Position numbers and translations under genes: made by a program
Origin: Pseudomonas fluorescens Q2-87
GTDB taxonomy: Bacteria > Pseudomonadota > Gammaproteobacteria > Pseudomonadales > Pseudomonadaceae
Reading direction: 5' to 3'
DNA length: 64,000 nt
NCBI RefSeq assembly: GCF_000281895.1
Contig: NZ_CM001558.1
Location: 5,956,556 to 6,020,555, forward strand
Part shown: positions 32,761 through 41,569 of the stretch, piece by piece
How positions within the stretch are numbered: the stretch's first letter is position 1
Layout of the letters: each line of letters starts with the position of its first letter
The notes under the pieces: generated by a model
What the model was told of the DNA's origin: nothing
The model's input: only the letters and a program-made list of their open reading frames with translations
The model's database searches: none

Positions 32761-34287
32761 ATGACTTCGCATCCGAATCTCGATCAATTAAACCCTGAAG
32801 AACTGCGAGCCTTGGCGGCGCAGTTGATCCAGCGCGTCGAGACGATGGACAAGCAAATTACTCATCACAAGTCGGTCAACGAGAAGCTGGCCCACGAGAT
32901 CGCGCTGCTCAAACGCTTCAAGTTTGCCAAGCGCAGCGAGCAGCTAAGTCCGGATCAAGCCAGCTTGCTCGACGACTTGATCGACACCGATATCGCCGCC
33001 ATCGAAGCTGAGCTTGAAGCACTGCAACCCGTGTCTGTCGAAGCCAAAATGCGCCAGCAGCCCAAGCGCGCTGCGCTGCCACCGCAGTTCCCTCGCACTC
33101 TGATCCATCACGAACCGGAAAACAGCCACTGCCAATGCGGCTGCGCCCTCAAGCGTATCGGCGAAGATGCCAGCGAAAAGCTCGACTACACACCGGGCGT
33201 TTTCACGGTCGAGCGCCATATCCGTGGAAAATGGGCCTGCGAGCAGTGCGAAACACTGATCCAGGCGCCGGTACCGGCGCACGTCATCGACAAAGGCATC
33301 CCGACGGCGGGCCTGCTGGCCCACGTCATGGTGGCCAAGTTTGCCGACCATCTGCCGCTGTATCGGCAGGAGAAAATCTTCGGCCGCGCCGGACTGCCTA
33401 TTGCTCGCTCGACCTTGGCGCAATGGGTGGGCAACTGCGGCGTGCAATTACAGCCGCTGGTTGATGCGCTGCGCGAAGCCGTGCTGACGCACGGCGTCGT
33501 CCACGCCGACGAGACGCCGGTACAAATGCTGATGCCTGGCGCTAAGAAAACTCACCGCGCTTATGTCTGGGCCTATGCCACCAGCCAGTTCTGCGATCTG
33601 GCAGCAGTCGTTTATGACTTCAGTCCGAGCCGTGCTGGCGAACATGCCCGAGCCTTCCTTGGCCACTGGAACGGCAAGCTAGTCTGCGACGACTTCGCTG
33701 GCTACAAGGCAGGCTTTGAACTGGGCGTCACGGAGATCGGCTGCATGGCCCATGCACGCCGCAAGTTCTTCGACTTGCACGCGACCAACAAAAGCCAGAT
33801 CGCCGAAAAAGCGCTGCACTACATCGGGGCCTTGTACGAAGTAGAACGAGAAGTCCGCGAGCTGGAACCGGGTGTCCGACAGCGAATACGGCAGGAAAAA
33901 GCAGCGCCTATTATCGACGCACTTCATACCTGGATGATCGCCCAGAGGCAGCTTGTGCCTGAGGGATCGGCCATCGCCAAGGCATTGGATTACAGCCTCA
34001 AACGCTGGATAGCGCTAACGCGTTATCTCGATGACGGTGCTGTACCCATCGATAATAACTGGTGCGAGAATCAAATTCGGCCGTGGGCTCTTGGTCGCTC
34101 GAACTGGCTGTTCGCGGGCTCGTTACGCAGTGGTAAACGTGCCGCAGCGATCATGAGTTTGATCCAGTCGGCGCGGCTCAACGGGCATGATCCGTATGCG
34201 TATTTGAAGGATGTTCTTACACGCCTGCCGACGCAGCGGGCGAGTGAGATTACCGAGCTGTTGCCGCACAGGTGGGTGCCCGTTTAA
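32761..34287 (+). CDS. tnpC: IS66 transposase TnpC
   Basis: 508-aa DDE transposase. An N-terminal leucine-rich helix (about 12-60) precedes a zinc-binding segment (HCQCGCALKRIGED near 120, then CEQCETLI), then the DDE domain with VVHADETPVQML, LVCDDFAGYKAGF and DNNWCENQIRPWALGRSNW (the D, D and E). The length is normal and the frame is intact, so the element could be active. Confidence 0.95.
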   Translation: MTSHPNLDQLNPEELRALAAQLIQRVETMDKQITHHKSVNEKLAHEIALLKRFKFAKRSEQLSPDQASLLDDLIDTDIAAIEAELEALQPVSVEAKMRQQPKRAALPPQFPRTLIHHEPENSHCQCGCALKRIGEDASEKLDYTPGVFTVERHIRGKWACEQCETLIQAPVPAHVIDKGIPTAGLLAHVMVAKFADHLPLYRQEKIFGRAGLPIARSTLAQWVGNCGVQLQPLVDALREAVLTHGVVHADETPVQMLMPGAKKTHRAYVWAYATSQFCDLAAVVYDFSPSRAGEHARAFLGHWNGKLVCDDFAGYKAGFELGVTEIGCMAHARRKFFDLHATNKSQIAEKALHYIGALYEVEREVRELEPGVRQRIRQEKAAPIIDALHTWMIAQRQLVPEGSAIAKALDYSLKRWIALTRYLDDGAVPIDNNWCENQIRPWALGRSNWLFAGSLRSGKRAAAIMSLIQSARLNGHDPYAYLKDVLTRLPTQRASEITELLPHRWVPV

Positions 34288-34318
34288 TCACGCAAGGTGT
34301 GTTGGGCGGACGCTTACG

Positions 34319-34346
34319 TTGACGGCCCCTTACACCCACCTATAAT
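34319..34346 (+). promoter_or_regulatory. Consensus promoter of the Abi-associated RNA
   Basis: TTGACG (34319-34324) and perfect TATAAT (34341-34346) with a 16-bp spacer. The -35 box begins 2 bp after the IS66 right end. Confidence 0.8.
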
Positions 34347-34351
34347 GCACC

Positions 34352-34414
34352 CCAACACACCCGCCAAGCCTAGGTTGACCCAGTCAGCAAGCTCAAATCG
34401 TGCGGGTTTTTTTT
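34352..34414 (+). ncRNA. Candidate structured RNA upstream of the Abi gene (abiF-RNA-like)
   Basis: About 60 nt lie between the expected start (near 34352-34354) and a run of eight T (34407-34414). acccgc (34359-34364) pairs with gcgggt (34402-34407), closing a 37-nt internal region that contains cctagg and can fold further; the T-run follows directly, as in a terminator with a large loop. The Abi start codon is 16 bp downstream. From memory, AbiF-type genes are often preceded by a structured RNA that acts as antitoxin; I did not run a covariance model. Confidence 0.6.
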
Positions 34415-34430
34415 GCCTGGAGAAAACTAC

Positions 34431-35420
34431 ATGAGGCCCTTCGACAAACCGGCTCTCAGCGTAGAACAGCAATTGGAACTGCTAAAGCAACGAGGCTTGC
34501 ACATCGCCAACGATGATCGGGCCATGCGTTTTCTTGAAGTGGCCACGCTGTTTCGCCTGAGTCCTTACATGCGCCCTTTTCAAGAGCCAGACCCTGAACA
34601 TACTTTCAAGCCAGGCAGCACACTGAAGGCAATCGTCGACATCTACCGCTTCGATGGTTCGTTGCGGCGCATTACCATGGACGCCATCGAACGTGTCGAA
34701 GTCGCCATACGAGCGACTATCAGCAATCATATGTGCCCAAAGTATGGGGCTGACTGGATAGCTGACTCGTCAGTCTTCTCCTCGTCATACTCACACCCCG
34801 ATCTGTTGCGTCCGTTGCGGGAGCAAATGAATAAGGAGCGCAGCAAACTCAGACGTGATATTGACCGCATCAAAAAGGGTCGACAAGCCGATGGGCTTCA
34901 GCACCAGCGGATCGAAAACCGCATGCGCGACAATTATTTTCGATATTACGGTGCAACCTATGCCCACCCTGAGTTGCCGCCCGCTTGGGCGATCATGGAA
35001 GAGCTGAGCCTTGGGACGGTATCTGCTCTCTTCAATGCCATAGGCAAAAGCGCCGACAAGAAAGCTATTGCCACCCGCTTCAGCCTGCCCTTCGAAGTAT
35101 TAGCCTCCTGGCTACACACGTTGACCTTCATTCGCAACTGTTGTGCTCACCACTCCAGACTATGGAACCGAGAGCTTTCGATTCGACCGTCCTTGCCTAA
35201 AGAATGGACCATCCCAACGGCTCCTGCTAACCGACCTCAGCCCAAACAGCGGTTATACATCGTATTGACGATGCTGGCCTACCTAACCGACTTGATCAGC
35301 CCAGACAGCCAATGGAAGCTTCGCCTGGCCGAAATCATGGATCGGCAGGAAGTGGATTATTTGAGACTCATGGGGTTTCCAGATAAATGGAAGGATCAGC
35401 AGCAATGGCGCCGAGCGTAA
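34431..35420 (+). CDS. Abi_2/AbiF-like abortive-infection HEPN protein
   Basis: 329-aa member of the Abi_2 (AbiD/AbiF) family. The N-terminal part has LLKQRGLHIANDDRAMRFLE and SPYMRPFQ, the middle YRFDGSLRRITMDAIERVEVAI, and the C-terminal HEPN ribonuclease motif is FIRNCCAHHSRLWNRELSI (R-x4-H). HEPN Abi proteins cleave RNA and stop growth on phage infection. I prefer the ATG at 34431 (GGAG at 34419-34422) to an upstream TTG at 34413. It stands behind the candidate RNA at 34352-34414 and just outside the IS66 element. Confidence 0.9.
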   Translation: MRPFDKPALSVEQQLELLKQRGLHIANDDRAMRFLEVATLFRLSPYMRPFQEPDPEHTFKPGSTLKAIVDIYRFDGSLRRITMDAIERVEVAIRATISNHMCPKYGADWIADSSVFSSSYSHPDLLRPLREQMNKERSKLRRDIDRIKKGRQADGLQHQRIENRMRDNYFRYYGATYAHPELPPAWAIMEELSLGTVSALFNAIGKSADKKAIATRFSLPFEVLASWLHTLTFIRNCCAHHSRLWNRELSIRPSLPKEWTIPTAPANRPQPKQRLYIVLTMLAYLTDLISPDSQWKLRLAEIMDRQEVDYLRLMGFPDKWKDQQQWRRA

Positions 35421-35596
35421 AAAGCTAGAAACAGAACAGGATTAATGTTTTGAGTTCCGCTGCGAGGACAACGCCAGGGAGTTGGTGTCCGGTCTGTAGG
35501 GACAAGTCCAACTCCCGGTTTTCCTACCCCGTGCATGGCCGCCACCCAATCCCGTAGGAAGGACGGTTGCGGCTCTCACAGTCAAGGAGCCAGGCA
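35421..35596 (+). promoter_or_regulatory. Two-hairpin leader before the DUF3077 gene
   Basis: Hairpin 1 has 9-bp arms gggagttgg (35477-35485) and ccaactccc (35508-35516) with inner pairing tgtcc (35486-35490) and ggaca (35500-35504). Hairpin 2 has arms ttcctac (35521-35527) and gtaggaa (35554-35560). The coding sequence begins at 35597 after AAGGAG (35584-35589). Could be a structured 5' UTR. Confidence 0.5.
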
Positions 35597-35845
35597 ATGC
35601 CGAATCCGCAAGACCTCAAAACCGTAGGCCTAACCTTCTTCTCCTACCACGCCGACCGCCCTCTCTTTCGCGTCAACAGCGGCATACCCGTAGGCGAAGC
35701 CCTAACCCACGCTTCCAACCTCCTCCACGTTGCCAAGGTCCTGGCCGAGGGCGCGGCGATGATTCGAGGTACGGATCGTTATGCCTGGGCTTCACTCAGA
35801 CCAACCGAGCCCCGCCATCGATGTTCAACGTGGCGCCGTTCATAA
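35597..35845 (+). CDS. DUF3077 domain protein, probably 3'-truncated
   Basis: 82 aa. The first 62 or so match Pseudomonas DUF3077 proteins (MPNPQDLKTVGLTFF, then PVGEALTHASNLLHVAKVL and DRYAWAS). After RYAWA the sequence is not family-like and enters the 3' end of the convergent SDR gene, so the true C-terminus was probably lost at about 35790. The function of the family is unknown. Confidence 0.65.
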   Translation: MPNPQDLKTVGLTFFSYHADRPLFRVNSGIPVGEALTHASNLLHVAKVLAEGAAMIRGTDRYAWASLRPTEPRHRCSTWRRS

Positions 35846-36560
35846 ACGTATTGGTCATCAAGAAAACGGTAGCCGCGCCTGCTTCAGCGGCGGTGCCCAC
35901 ACGATGCAACGGCAACGCTTGTTCCCATGCGCGGACGTACGCATCGCGCCCCTCGCCCAGGGCTTTGCTGAAAATGGGGGTGTTGATCGGGCCTGGGGAC
36001 AGGGTGTTGACGCGAACGGGCGCCAGTTCCAGAGCCAAGCCACGGGCCAGTGCTTCCATGGCTGCCGAAGCAGCAGCGAGCACAGCGGTGCCGTGGGCAT
36101 TGGGCCGATCGGCCAAGCAGCCGGAGACAAAGGTGATGGAACCGTCCTTGGACAACCGATTGCCGAGCGCGCGAATGGCGTGCACAGAGGCCCATATCCG
36201 CTCTTCAAACGCCCGGCGCAGGTGATCGATTTCCGCATCCAGCACCTTGCCCGCCACAAATGTCCCGGCGAGTAGAACCAGATGATCCACGTGTGGGATG
36301 TCCGCCAAGGCGGCATAGATGGCTTCGCTATGGGTGACATCAGCGGCACGCCAGCCGGCGAGCCCGTGCTCCAGGGCTGCTTGTTCGGCACGTTCGGCGT
36401 TGGAGCCGATTACTATCACGAGTGCCCCGGCAGCTTTGGCTTGAATCGCCGCGGCTAAACCAATGCCGGACGTGCCGCCGAAAATCACCACGGTGCGGCC
36501 TTCCAATTGGGCTGGAAGCGGTTGGGTAAATGCGTTTTGTGTAGCTGTGGAATGGGTCAT
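35796..36560 (-). CDS. Atypical SDR family oxidoreductase
   Basis: 254-aa Rossmann protein with the SDR cofactor motif VIFGGTSGIGLAAAIQ near residues 25-40, AGTFVAG in place of NNAG, and PVRVNTLSPGPINTPIF near 175. The usual catalytic Tyr-x3-Lys is absent: the aligned stretch reads VLAAASAAMEAL. This fits the divergent SDR subgroup that lacks YxxxK and may not have classical dehydrogenase activity. The start at 36560 (GGAGAGAG upstream) removes 20 residues of implausible N-terminus. It is divergent from a LysR gene, its probable regulator. Confidence 0.85.
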   Translation of the reverse strand: MTHSTATQNAFTQPLPAQLEGRTVVIFGGTSGIGLAAAIQAKAAGALVIVIGSNAERAEQAALEHGLAGWRAADVTHSEAIYAALADIPHVDHLVLLAGTFVAGKVLDAEIDHLRRAFEERIWASVHAIRALGNRLSKDGSITFVSGCLADRPNAHGTAVLAAASAAMEALARGLALELAPVRVNTLSPGPINTPIFSKALGEGRDAYVRAWEQALPLHRVGTAAEAGAATVFLMTNTFMNGATLNIDGGARLV

Positions 36561-36657
36561 GGTCTCTCTCCTTGAACGCCCTGATGGCGTCGATGGGCAA
36601 AGACTAAAGGCGCGAGCCAATATTGATAATTAGGGCATAAGTCGCTTTACTGATGCC

Positions 36658-37614
36658 ATGAAGGAACAAATTGGGTTGGACCGCCTTACAGGTCTCATTG
36701 CCTTTGCTCGCGCAGCCTCCTTGGGCAGCTATACCGCTGCAGCGCGCGATTTATCGGTGTCGCCGTCTGCCATCAGCAAGAGCGTGCAACGCCTGGAGCA
36801 GCATTTCGAGCTGAGTTTGTTCAGCCGTACCACCCGCTCGCTCACTCTGACAGCGGAAGGACGAGACCTGTACGAACGAGCGTTACGGATTTTGCGCGAG
36901 GTGGAGGACATTGAGCAGGCTGCTGCTGCCTCGCGCGCTGAGCCCTCCGGCACCTTGAAAGTGACAGCGCCACCACCTATCGGACTGAACATATTGGCGC
37001 CGGCGATTCCCAGGTTTCGCCAGCGCTACCCCAAGCTCGCCATCGACCTGCGCTTGGGCGATCAGTTTGCGGACATCGTCGAGCAAGGCATCGATGTGGC
37101 CGTGCGCGTGGGCGACCTGACCGACTCGCGACTCATCTCTCGTAGACTGGGGCCGCATCGAATTTGCGCTTTTGCCTCGCCAGCCTATTTAGCCGAACGC
37201 GGCACGCCGCTGGAGCTCAGTGATCTGGCCGACCACGACTGCGTGAATTTTCGCTACCAGAGTTCGGGCCAGGCGTTGCGCTGGCCATTCAGCGTGGGAG
37301 ATCGAATAGTGGAAATCGCACCCGACGCCTCCATCATCATCGACGCCAGCGATGCGGTAGCCGCGGTGCTCGCAGCGGGCGGTGGCATTGGCATTTCACC
37401 CACCTATGTCGCGGCGCCTTATGTCGCTCGGGGAGAACTGAAGCCGCTCTTTCCACAGTTCGCCGTCGACCGCTCCTCCATCACAGCCTTATGGCCTGAA
37501 AGCCGCCGGGCAAGCCCGAACGTTAAAGCGTTTGTAGGTTTTCTGAACGAGCTGTTTCCCACCCCCACGGCGTGGGACGAGATCGTAGCAAAGGGCGCCC
37601 TGAACTCCATCTAA
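36658..37614 (+). CDS. LysR-family transcriptional regulator
   Basis: 318-aa LysR protein. The winged HTH spans about residues 9-67 ([21 protein letters not shown], then [14 protein letters not shown]), and the effector domain of the PBP2_CrgA type follows ([18 protein letters not shown]). It starts 97 bp from the divergent SDR gene, so it probably controls that gene and itself from the shared region. The effector is unknown. Confidence 0.92.
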   Translation: MKEQIGLDRLTGLIAFARAASLGSYTAAARDLSVSPSAISKSVQRLEQHFELSLFSRTTRSLTLTAEGRDLYERALRILREVEDIEQAAAASRAEPSGTLKVTAPPPIGLNILAPAIPRFRQRYPKLAIDLRLGDQFADIVEQGIDVAVRVGDLTDSRLISRRLGPHRICAFASPAYLAERGTPLELSDLADHDCVNFRYQSSGQALRWPFSVGDRIVEIAPDASIIIDASDAVAAVLAAGGGIGISPTYVAAPYVARGELKPLFPQFAVDRSSITALWPESRRASPNVKAFVGFLNELFPTPTAWDEIVAKGALNSI

Positions 37615-37634
37615 AGTGTCCGCTTCCAGCTCAT

Positions 37635-37690
37635 TACAGGAAGAAGGGCTGCTTCGCAGCCCAGCGGGAGCAAGCTCCCTCGACACGTGG
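37635..37690. repeat. Single REP-like unit, second family
   Basis: agcccagcgggagcaagctccctcg-type unit, related to units at 39067-39098, 40844-40872 and 60174-60267. Confidence 0.6.
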
Positions 37691-37729
37691 AATATTCATT
37701 GAATCATTCCCCGTGGATAGCCGGGCGGA

Positions 37730-38266
37730 TCATGCACCCAGGCGATAGGTGGACTGAACCAATCCCGAAGGAAAGCTGCGACTGGATACCAGCTTCAATT
37801 CAACGTCCTGCTGAAGGGCCCCGAACAACGGTCTACCCGATCCGATCAGCACAGGAACCGTGGTGATCACCATGTCGGCGACTAATCCATCACGCAGGAA
37901 TGACTGCACCACTTGCCCGCCGTCGACATAGACTCGACGTACGCCCTGCGTCGCCAGTTCCTCCATCACGTCCCTGGGTGAGAGGTGGGAGAAACGCACC
38001 TTACCCTTCAGCGCCTCGGGCACCGGCGAATTCGCCAGTTGTTCAGACAGCACCACCACGGGCCTTTCATAGAACCAAGTGTCAAAGGTCAGTACCTTCT
38101 CGTAGCTTCCCCGCCCCATCACAATCACATCCTTGTCAGCAATGAAGTCTGAGTAGCCATGGTCCTCGGTTGGATCGTCGCGTTGCAAAAGCCAGTCGAT
38201 GTCACCATCGGGCCGGGCGATGAAGCCATCCAGACTGGTGGCGATGAAAACGTGGGCAGTGGTCAT
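37730..38266 (-). CDS. Dihydrofolate reductase family protein (RibD_C)
   Basis: 178-aa reductase-like protein: MTTAHVFIATSLDGFIARPDG at the N-terminus, DIDWLLQRDD, VIVMGRGSYEKVLTFD and a C-terminal VDGGQVVQSFLRDGL. The fold is that of DHFR/RibD reductases, which use NADPH. The substrate is unknown. The start at 38266 (AAGGAGA upstream) is preferred to longer frames that begin in non-coding sequence. No linked partner. Confidence 0.88.
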   Translation of the reverse strand: MTTAHVFIATSLDGFIARPDGDIDWLLQRDDPTEDHGYSDFIADKDVIVMGRGSYEKVLTFDTWFYERPVVVLSEQLANSPVPEALKGKVRFSHLSPRDVMEELATQGVRRVYVDGGQVVQSFLRDGLVADMVITTVPVLIGSGRPLFGALQQDVELKLVSSRSFPSGLVQSTYRLGA

Positions 38267-38389
38267 CAGAATCTCCTTGCGGTGCGTGATCAAAAGCCGA
38301 ATGAGAGGCCTTCCTTGTGTTCTGCCGCTCCGGGGTACGGCACGCAAAGAAAGGTACAGCCCTAATAGTTCTGGACTACGCTCTCCCGT

Positions 38390-38674
38390 TTACCACTGGG
38401 CACGAGGGCGTTGCCTTGTGTGGAACACCCCAAGAATTTGAAGCCGATCACCGAGTACCCGATAGGGAATGAGATAGGACCAATTAGGAACTGCCCATTC
38501 CCGTGTGTTCTTTACTCGACCTTCACGGCCCATGGTTGGGAATTGGGCCAACCGTTCTACGCTGGCAAAGATTGCATCGGAAAAGTCGTCAGCAGCCTTG
38601 GGGGTTTCAAGGGCTATGTAACTGGCTTCGTCTTCCAGGTTTTTAAGGGCTTTTTCCAGCCACTCAACCCGCAT
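38390..38674 (-). CDS. RelE/ParE-family toxin
   Basis: 94-aa ParE-type toxin (MRVEWLEKALKNLEDEASYI, then RLAQFPTMGREGRVKNTREW and YLIPYRVLGDRLQILGVFHT with RQ at the end). ParE toxins poison DNA gyrase, RelE toxins cut mRNA on ribosomes; the sequence is closer to ParE. Its start overlaps the antitoxin gene by 11 bp, so both are made from one transcript. Confidence 0.9.
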   Translation of the reverse strand: MRVEWLEKALKNLEDEASYIALETPKAADDFSDAIFASVERLAQFPTMGREGRVKNTREWAVPNWSYLIPYRVLGDRLQILGVFHTRQRPRAQW

Positions 38675-38906
38675 CCCTGCTCCAGCGTCGGGAACGCATC
38701 GCGGCTACTTGACCATCGGAGGCGAACTTACCTTGATCGGCCTCCTCTACCGCCAGCTCGATTTGTGCGGTCAACGCCTTCTCGTGCTCGATGTAATCAC
38801 GAAGAACGTCCATCGCCAAATAGCTCACTGTTTGGCCATTCGTCTTGGCCAGATCAGAGAGTGAGTTCGAAAGGTCTTCCGGCAGGTTCAGGGAAATCCC
38901 GGTCAT
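38664..38906 (-). CDS. Ribbon-helix-helix antitoxin of the ParE pair
   Basis: 80-aa protein with an N-terminal RHH domain (ISLNLPEDLSNSLSDLAKTN) and a C-terminal toxin-neutralising tail (KFASDGQVAAMRSRRW). Upstream of and overlapping the toxin gene, as in ParDE. The antitoxin usually represses its own promoter, which must lie in 38907-39000. Confidence 0.88.
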   Translation of the reverse strand: MTGISLNLPEDLSNSLSDLAKTNGQTVSYLAMDVLRDYIEHEKALTAQIELAVEEADQGKFASDGQVAAMRSRRWSRDAG

Positions 38907-39225
38907 GACAGCCTCGATAGTGAGCGTTTGTTGAGCATCTTACACCGGCAAGAGCCCGCTTAAATTAGCAGGTCGTCGCGAGATACTTCGGGGCACTGTA
39001 GGAGCGGGCCTCAATCCGTCCGGCTGGAGCTTGGGGGTTTGGGCATGGATAAGAAGCACCGCTCCGCAGCCCAACGGGAGCAAGCGCCCTCGCCACGGGT
39101 TCTGGGGATATTCACCTTATCGCTCCCCCCGCCGATAGCCTCAAATAAGAACATCGTCCGCCCCAGGGCTCTGCTGTCACTCGACTACACTTGCCCAGAA
39201 ATCACCGCTCCAGGAGCAGTAAGCG
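38907..39225. other. Divergent intergenic region between the antitoxin and the chemoreceptor gene
   Basis: 319 bp holding the toxin-antitoxin promoter on one side and the chemoreceptor ribosome site (CAGGAGCAG, 39211-39219) on the other. A REP-like unit of the second family occupies about 39063-39098 (cccaacgggagcaagcgccc). No gene or RNA is recognised. Confidence 0.55.
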
Positions 39226-40833
39226 ATGAAGATCCGCACCAAAGTCATAGGCTCGGGGTTGGTCAGTCTTTCTTTTGCGCTGTTGCTCGGTGGCATCGGG
39301 TTGTGGGGTTATCACTCCATGTCCGAGGCCCTGGTGCAGAGCGAGACCAGTATTTCGGCCATGCGCAAGCACATGGAGGCGGACATGATGCACGACGCCA
39401 TTCGTGCCGATGTGTTGGCCGCTTTGTTGGTGGTGCGCGGGGATGCTCAGGGGGCCAAGGATGTGCTGGAGGCGTTTGACGAGCATTCCCAGCGGATGCG
39501 CAAGGTTATTGCCGAGAACGCCGAGGCGAAGTTGCCGGGGGCGGTCGCTCAGGCGATTACTGAGTTGAAACCACAAGCCGATACCTACATCGAGAAAGCC
39601 AAGCAGGTGATCGGCAAGGCGTTGAGCGGTGCCCAGGATGGTCATGCGTTGCGAGCCGAGTTCGACACGGCGTTTTCAGCCTTGGAGGAGCGCAACGAGG
39701 CGGTCAGCGAACTGATCGAAAACCAGGCGCAGACGTCGCGCGAGCATCAGGACAGCAGCATCCAAACTTCACAAAGTTGGTTGGTCATTACCTTGCTGGC
39801 CACGTGCGTGGCGTTGGCGCTGTTGTCGTGGAGCTTGCTCAAGGCGGTGCTCACGCCGCTGAACAAGATCATCCTCAATACCCAGGCGATTTCCCAGGGA
39901 GATTTGCAGCGGTCGATGGGAGCGCAAAGCAAGGATGAGCTGGGCCAGTTGCAAGGGGTGATCGAGCAGATGCAAACGAATCTGCGGCAGATGATCGCCA
40001 CGATCCGTGGCCAGAGCGACGAGTTGAACGGCACGTCGCGGAATCTGGGCGACACGGCGCGGCAGATCGTGGCCAGTGCCGATCAGCAGGCGCAGAGTGC
40101 GACCAGCATGGCCGCGAGCATGGAGCAGATGATGGCGAACATCAGCCAGATCCATCAACACGCCGACAGCGCCCGGACGATTTCGGCGCAGTCCGAACAA
40201 TTGGCTAGCAGCGGCGGGCAGGTGATTCTCGGGGTGGTGGAGGGCATGAACCGGATCGCCGAGGTGGTCAACCAATCTTCCAGCAAGATCACGGCGCTGG
40301 ATGCGTCCTCCGAAGACATTCATTCCATCATCCAAGTGATCAAGAGCATCGCCGAGCAAACCAACTTGCTGGCACTCAACGCGGCCATCGAGGCCGCGCG
40401 TGCCGGCGAGGCGGGTCGCGGTTTTGCGGTGGTGGCCGATGAAGTGCGCAACTTGGCGGCACGCACCACTCAGTCCACCCAGGAAATCACCGCGATGATC
40501 GAGCGCATCCAGACCAGCGCCCGGGATGCGGTGGCGAATATGCAGGCGTGCGTCAGTCGGGTGGACGAAGGCGTGAACCTGGCCCAGCAGGCCGGGGTGT
40601 CCATCAGCGAAATCCGCACCGGCGCCCGGCATGCCGCCGAGGTGGTGGAAGAAATTTCCCAGACCATTGCCGAGCAATCGAAGGCCAGCGATGAAATGGC
40701 CCAGCGGGTCGAATCGATTGCCGAGCAATCCCGGAAAAATACCCGCTCGATCCACAACCTGACGCAAACGGCGGATCAACTGAATGACGCGGCGGGGTCG
40801 ATGCAGGCTTCGGTACAACAGTTCAAGATCTGA
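39226..40833 (+). CDS. Methyl-accepting chemotaxis protein
   Basis: 535-aa chemoreceptor. TM1 spans about residues 9-30, a four-helix-bundle ligand domain about 31-185, TM2 about 186-210 ([20 protein letters not shown]) and a HAMP domain about 211-265. The signalling domain's tip ([20 protein letters not shown], then [11 protein letters not shown]) couples to CheA/CheW. It has no C-terminal pentapeptide for CheR. The ligand is unknown. It is flanked by inverted REP-like units of the second family (39067-39098 and 40844-40872) and by toxin-antitoxin pairs on both sides. Confidence 0.95.
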   Translation: MKIRTKVIGSGLVSLSFALLLGGIGLWGYHSMSEALVQSETSISAMRKHMEADMMHDAIRADVLAALLVVRGDAQGAKDVLEAFDEHSQRMRKVIAENAEAKLPGAVAQAITELKPQADTYIEKAKQVIGKALSGAQDGHALRAEFDTAFSALEERNEAVSELIENQAQTSREHQDSSIQTSQSWLVITLLATCVALALLSWSLLKAVLTPLNKIILNTQAISQGDLQRSMGAQSKDELGQLQGVIEQMQTNLRQMIATIRGQSDELNGTSRNLGDTARQIVASADQQAQSATSMAASMEQMMANISQIHQHADSARTISAQSEQLASSGGQVILGVVEGMNRIAEVVNQSSSKITALDASSEDIHSIIQVIKSIAEQTNLLALNAAIEAARAGEAGRGFAVVADEVRNLAARTTQSTQEITAMIERIQTSARDAVANMQACVSRVDEGVNLAQQAGVSISEIRTGARHAAEVVEEISQTIAEQSKASDEMAQRVESIAEQSRKNTRSIHNLTQTADQLNDAAGSMQASVQQFKI

Positions 40834-40843
40834 CCAGATGCCC

Positions 40844-40872
40844 GTGGCGGGGGCGCTTGCTCCCGCTGGGCT
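40844..40872. repeat. REP-like unit after the chemoreceptor gene
   Basis: cgtggcgggggcgcttgctc unit, inverse of the copy at 39067-39098. Lies between convergent genes. Confidence 0.55.
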
Positions 40873-40888
40873 GCACTGCAGCCCTCCT

Positions 40889-41569
40889 TCACACCTCGCT
40901 CACCTCGAACACAAACGATATCTCCCGCTTCTGGGCACTCCAGACGTACCGAATATGCTTGCCTTGCACCGGAATCGACACCGCCGGTGGGCGAAAAGCG
41001 GCTACGCATTCGTGGCCGGGCAGGCGAACGCTGTTGTAGAGCAGCCCCCAAGACAAAGTTTCGCGCAGTTGTCGGGCGAACACTTGGGACGGACCGTAGG
41101 CGGCAGGGTCCGGATTGTGGAGGTGCGGGTAGTCGTGGCGGATGTCGTGCAGGGGTTTGACGACCTTGTTGACATAGGTGCGCATGGTCAATTCGAGGTC
41201 GGGCTCGTTGGTCGCCCCAAGGAATCGCGCCTGGTGATAGCAGGTTTCGGCGATAGCGGCTTCCTGGCTGCTGGCGGCATAGTAGACGCCGAAAGTGCCG
41301 TCGCTGAAGCGGCTGCTTTTGCCGATATGGGTAAACGCCGCCATCACGGGCGAGGAGCCGGGCCCGGAAACCCGGTCTTCGGGGCGCACCCGCGACAGCA
41401 CGCCGGCTTCAGCCATGAGCCGATCATTGGTCAATGCTTCAAGGGCATAGGCAGTGGCCAGGTCCTCGGGGTCGAGCACGTCTTCAAACAATGTGATCGG
41501 CGGGAAGCTGCTGTTGACGATCCGATAGGCCCGTTTCCATTGCGGATCCACCAGCGGTGGCGTCATCAA
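40889..41569 (-). CDS. RES-domain toxin (NAD+ phosphorylase family)
   Basis: 226-aa RES protein. The conserved Arg-Glu-Ser set is visible: KRAYRIVNSSFPP near residue 14, YYAASSQEAAIAETCYHQ near 95 and GLLYNSVRLPGHEC near 185. RES toxins degrade NAD+ (ADP-ribosyltransferase-like fold). The gene overlaps its antitoxin stop by 4 bp. The C-terminus ends ISFVFEVSEV. Confidence 0.92.
   Translation of the reverse strand: MMTPPLVDPQWKRAYRIVNSSFPPITLFEDVLDPEDLATAYALEALTNDRLMAEAGVLSRVRPEDRVSGPGSSPVMAAFTHIGKSSRFSDGTFGVYYAASSQEAAIAETCYHQARFLGATNEPDLELTMRTYVNKVVKPLHDIRHDYPHLHNPDPAAYGPSQVFARQLRETLSWGLLYNSVRLPGHECVAAFRPPAVSIPVQGKHIRYVWSAQKREISFVFEVSEV

Larger units (their letters stand above)
32007..34317 (+). 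mobile_element. IS66-family insertion sequence
   Basis: Carries the three IS66 genes tnpA, tnpB and tnpC on the plus strand. The right end reads inward gtaagcgtccgccca and the left end ttaagcggacgccca (12 of 15 match), so I place the ends at 32007 and 34317. I do not see an 8-bp target duplication (left flank tagccttt, right flank gttgacgg), so the left end could be wrong or rearranged. Confidence 0.7.
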
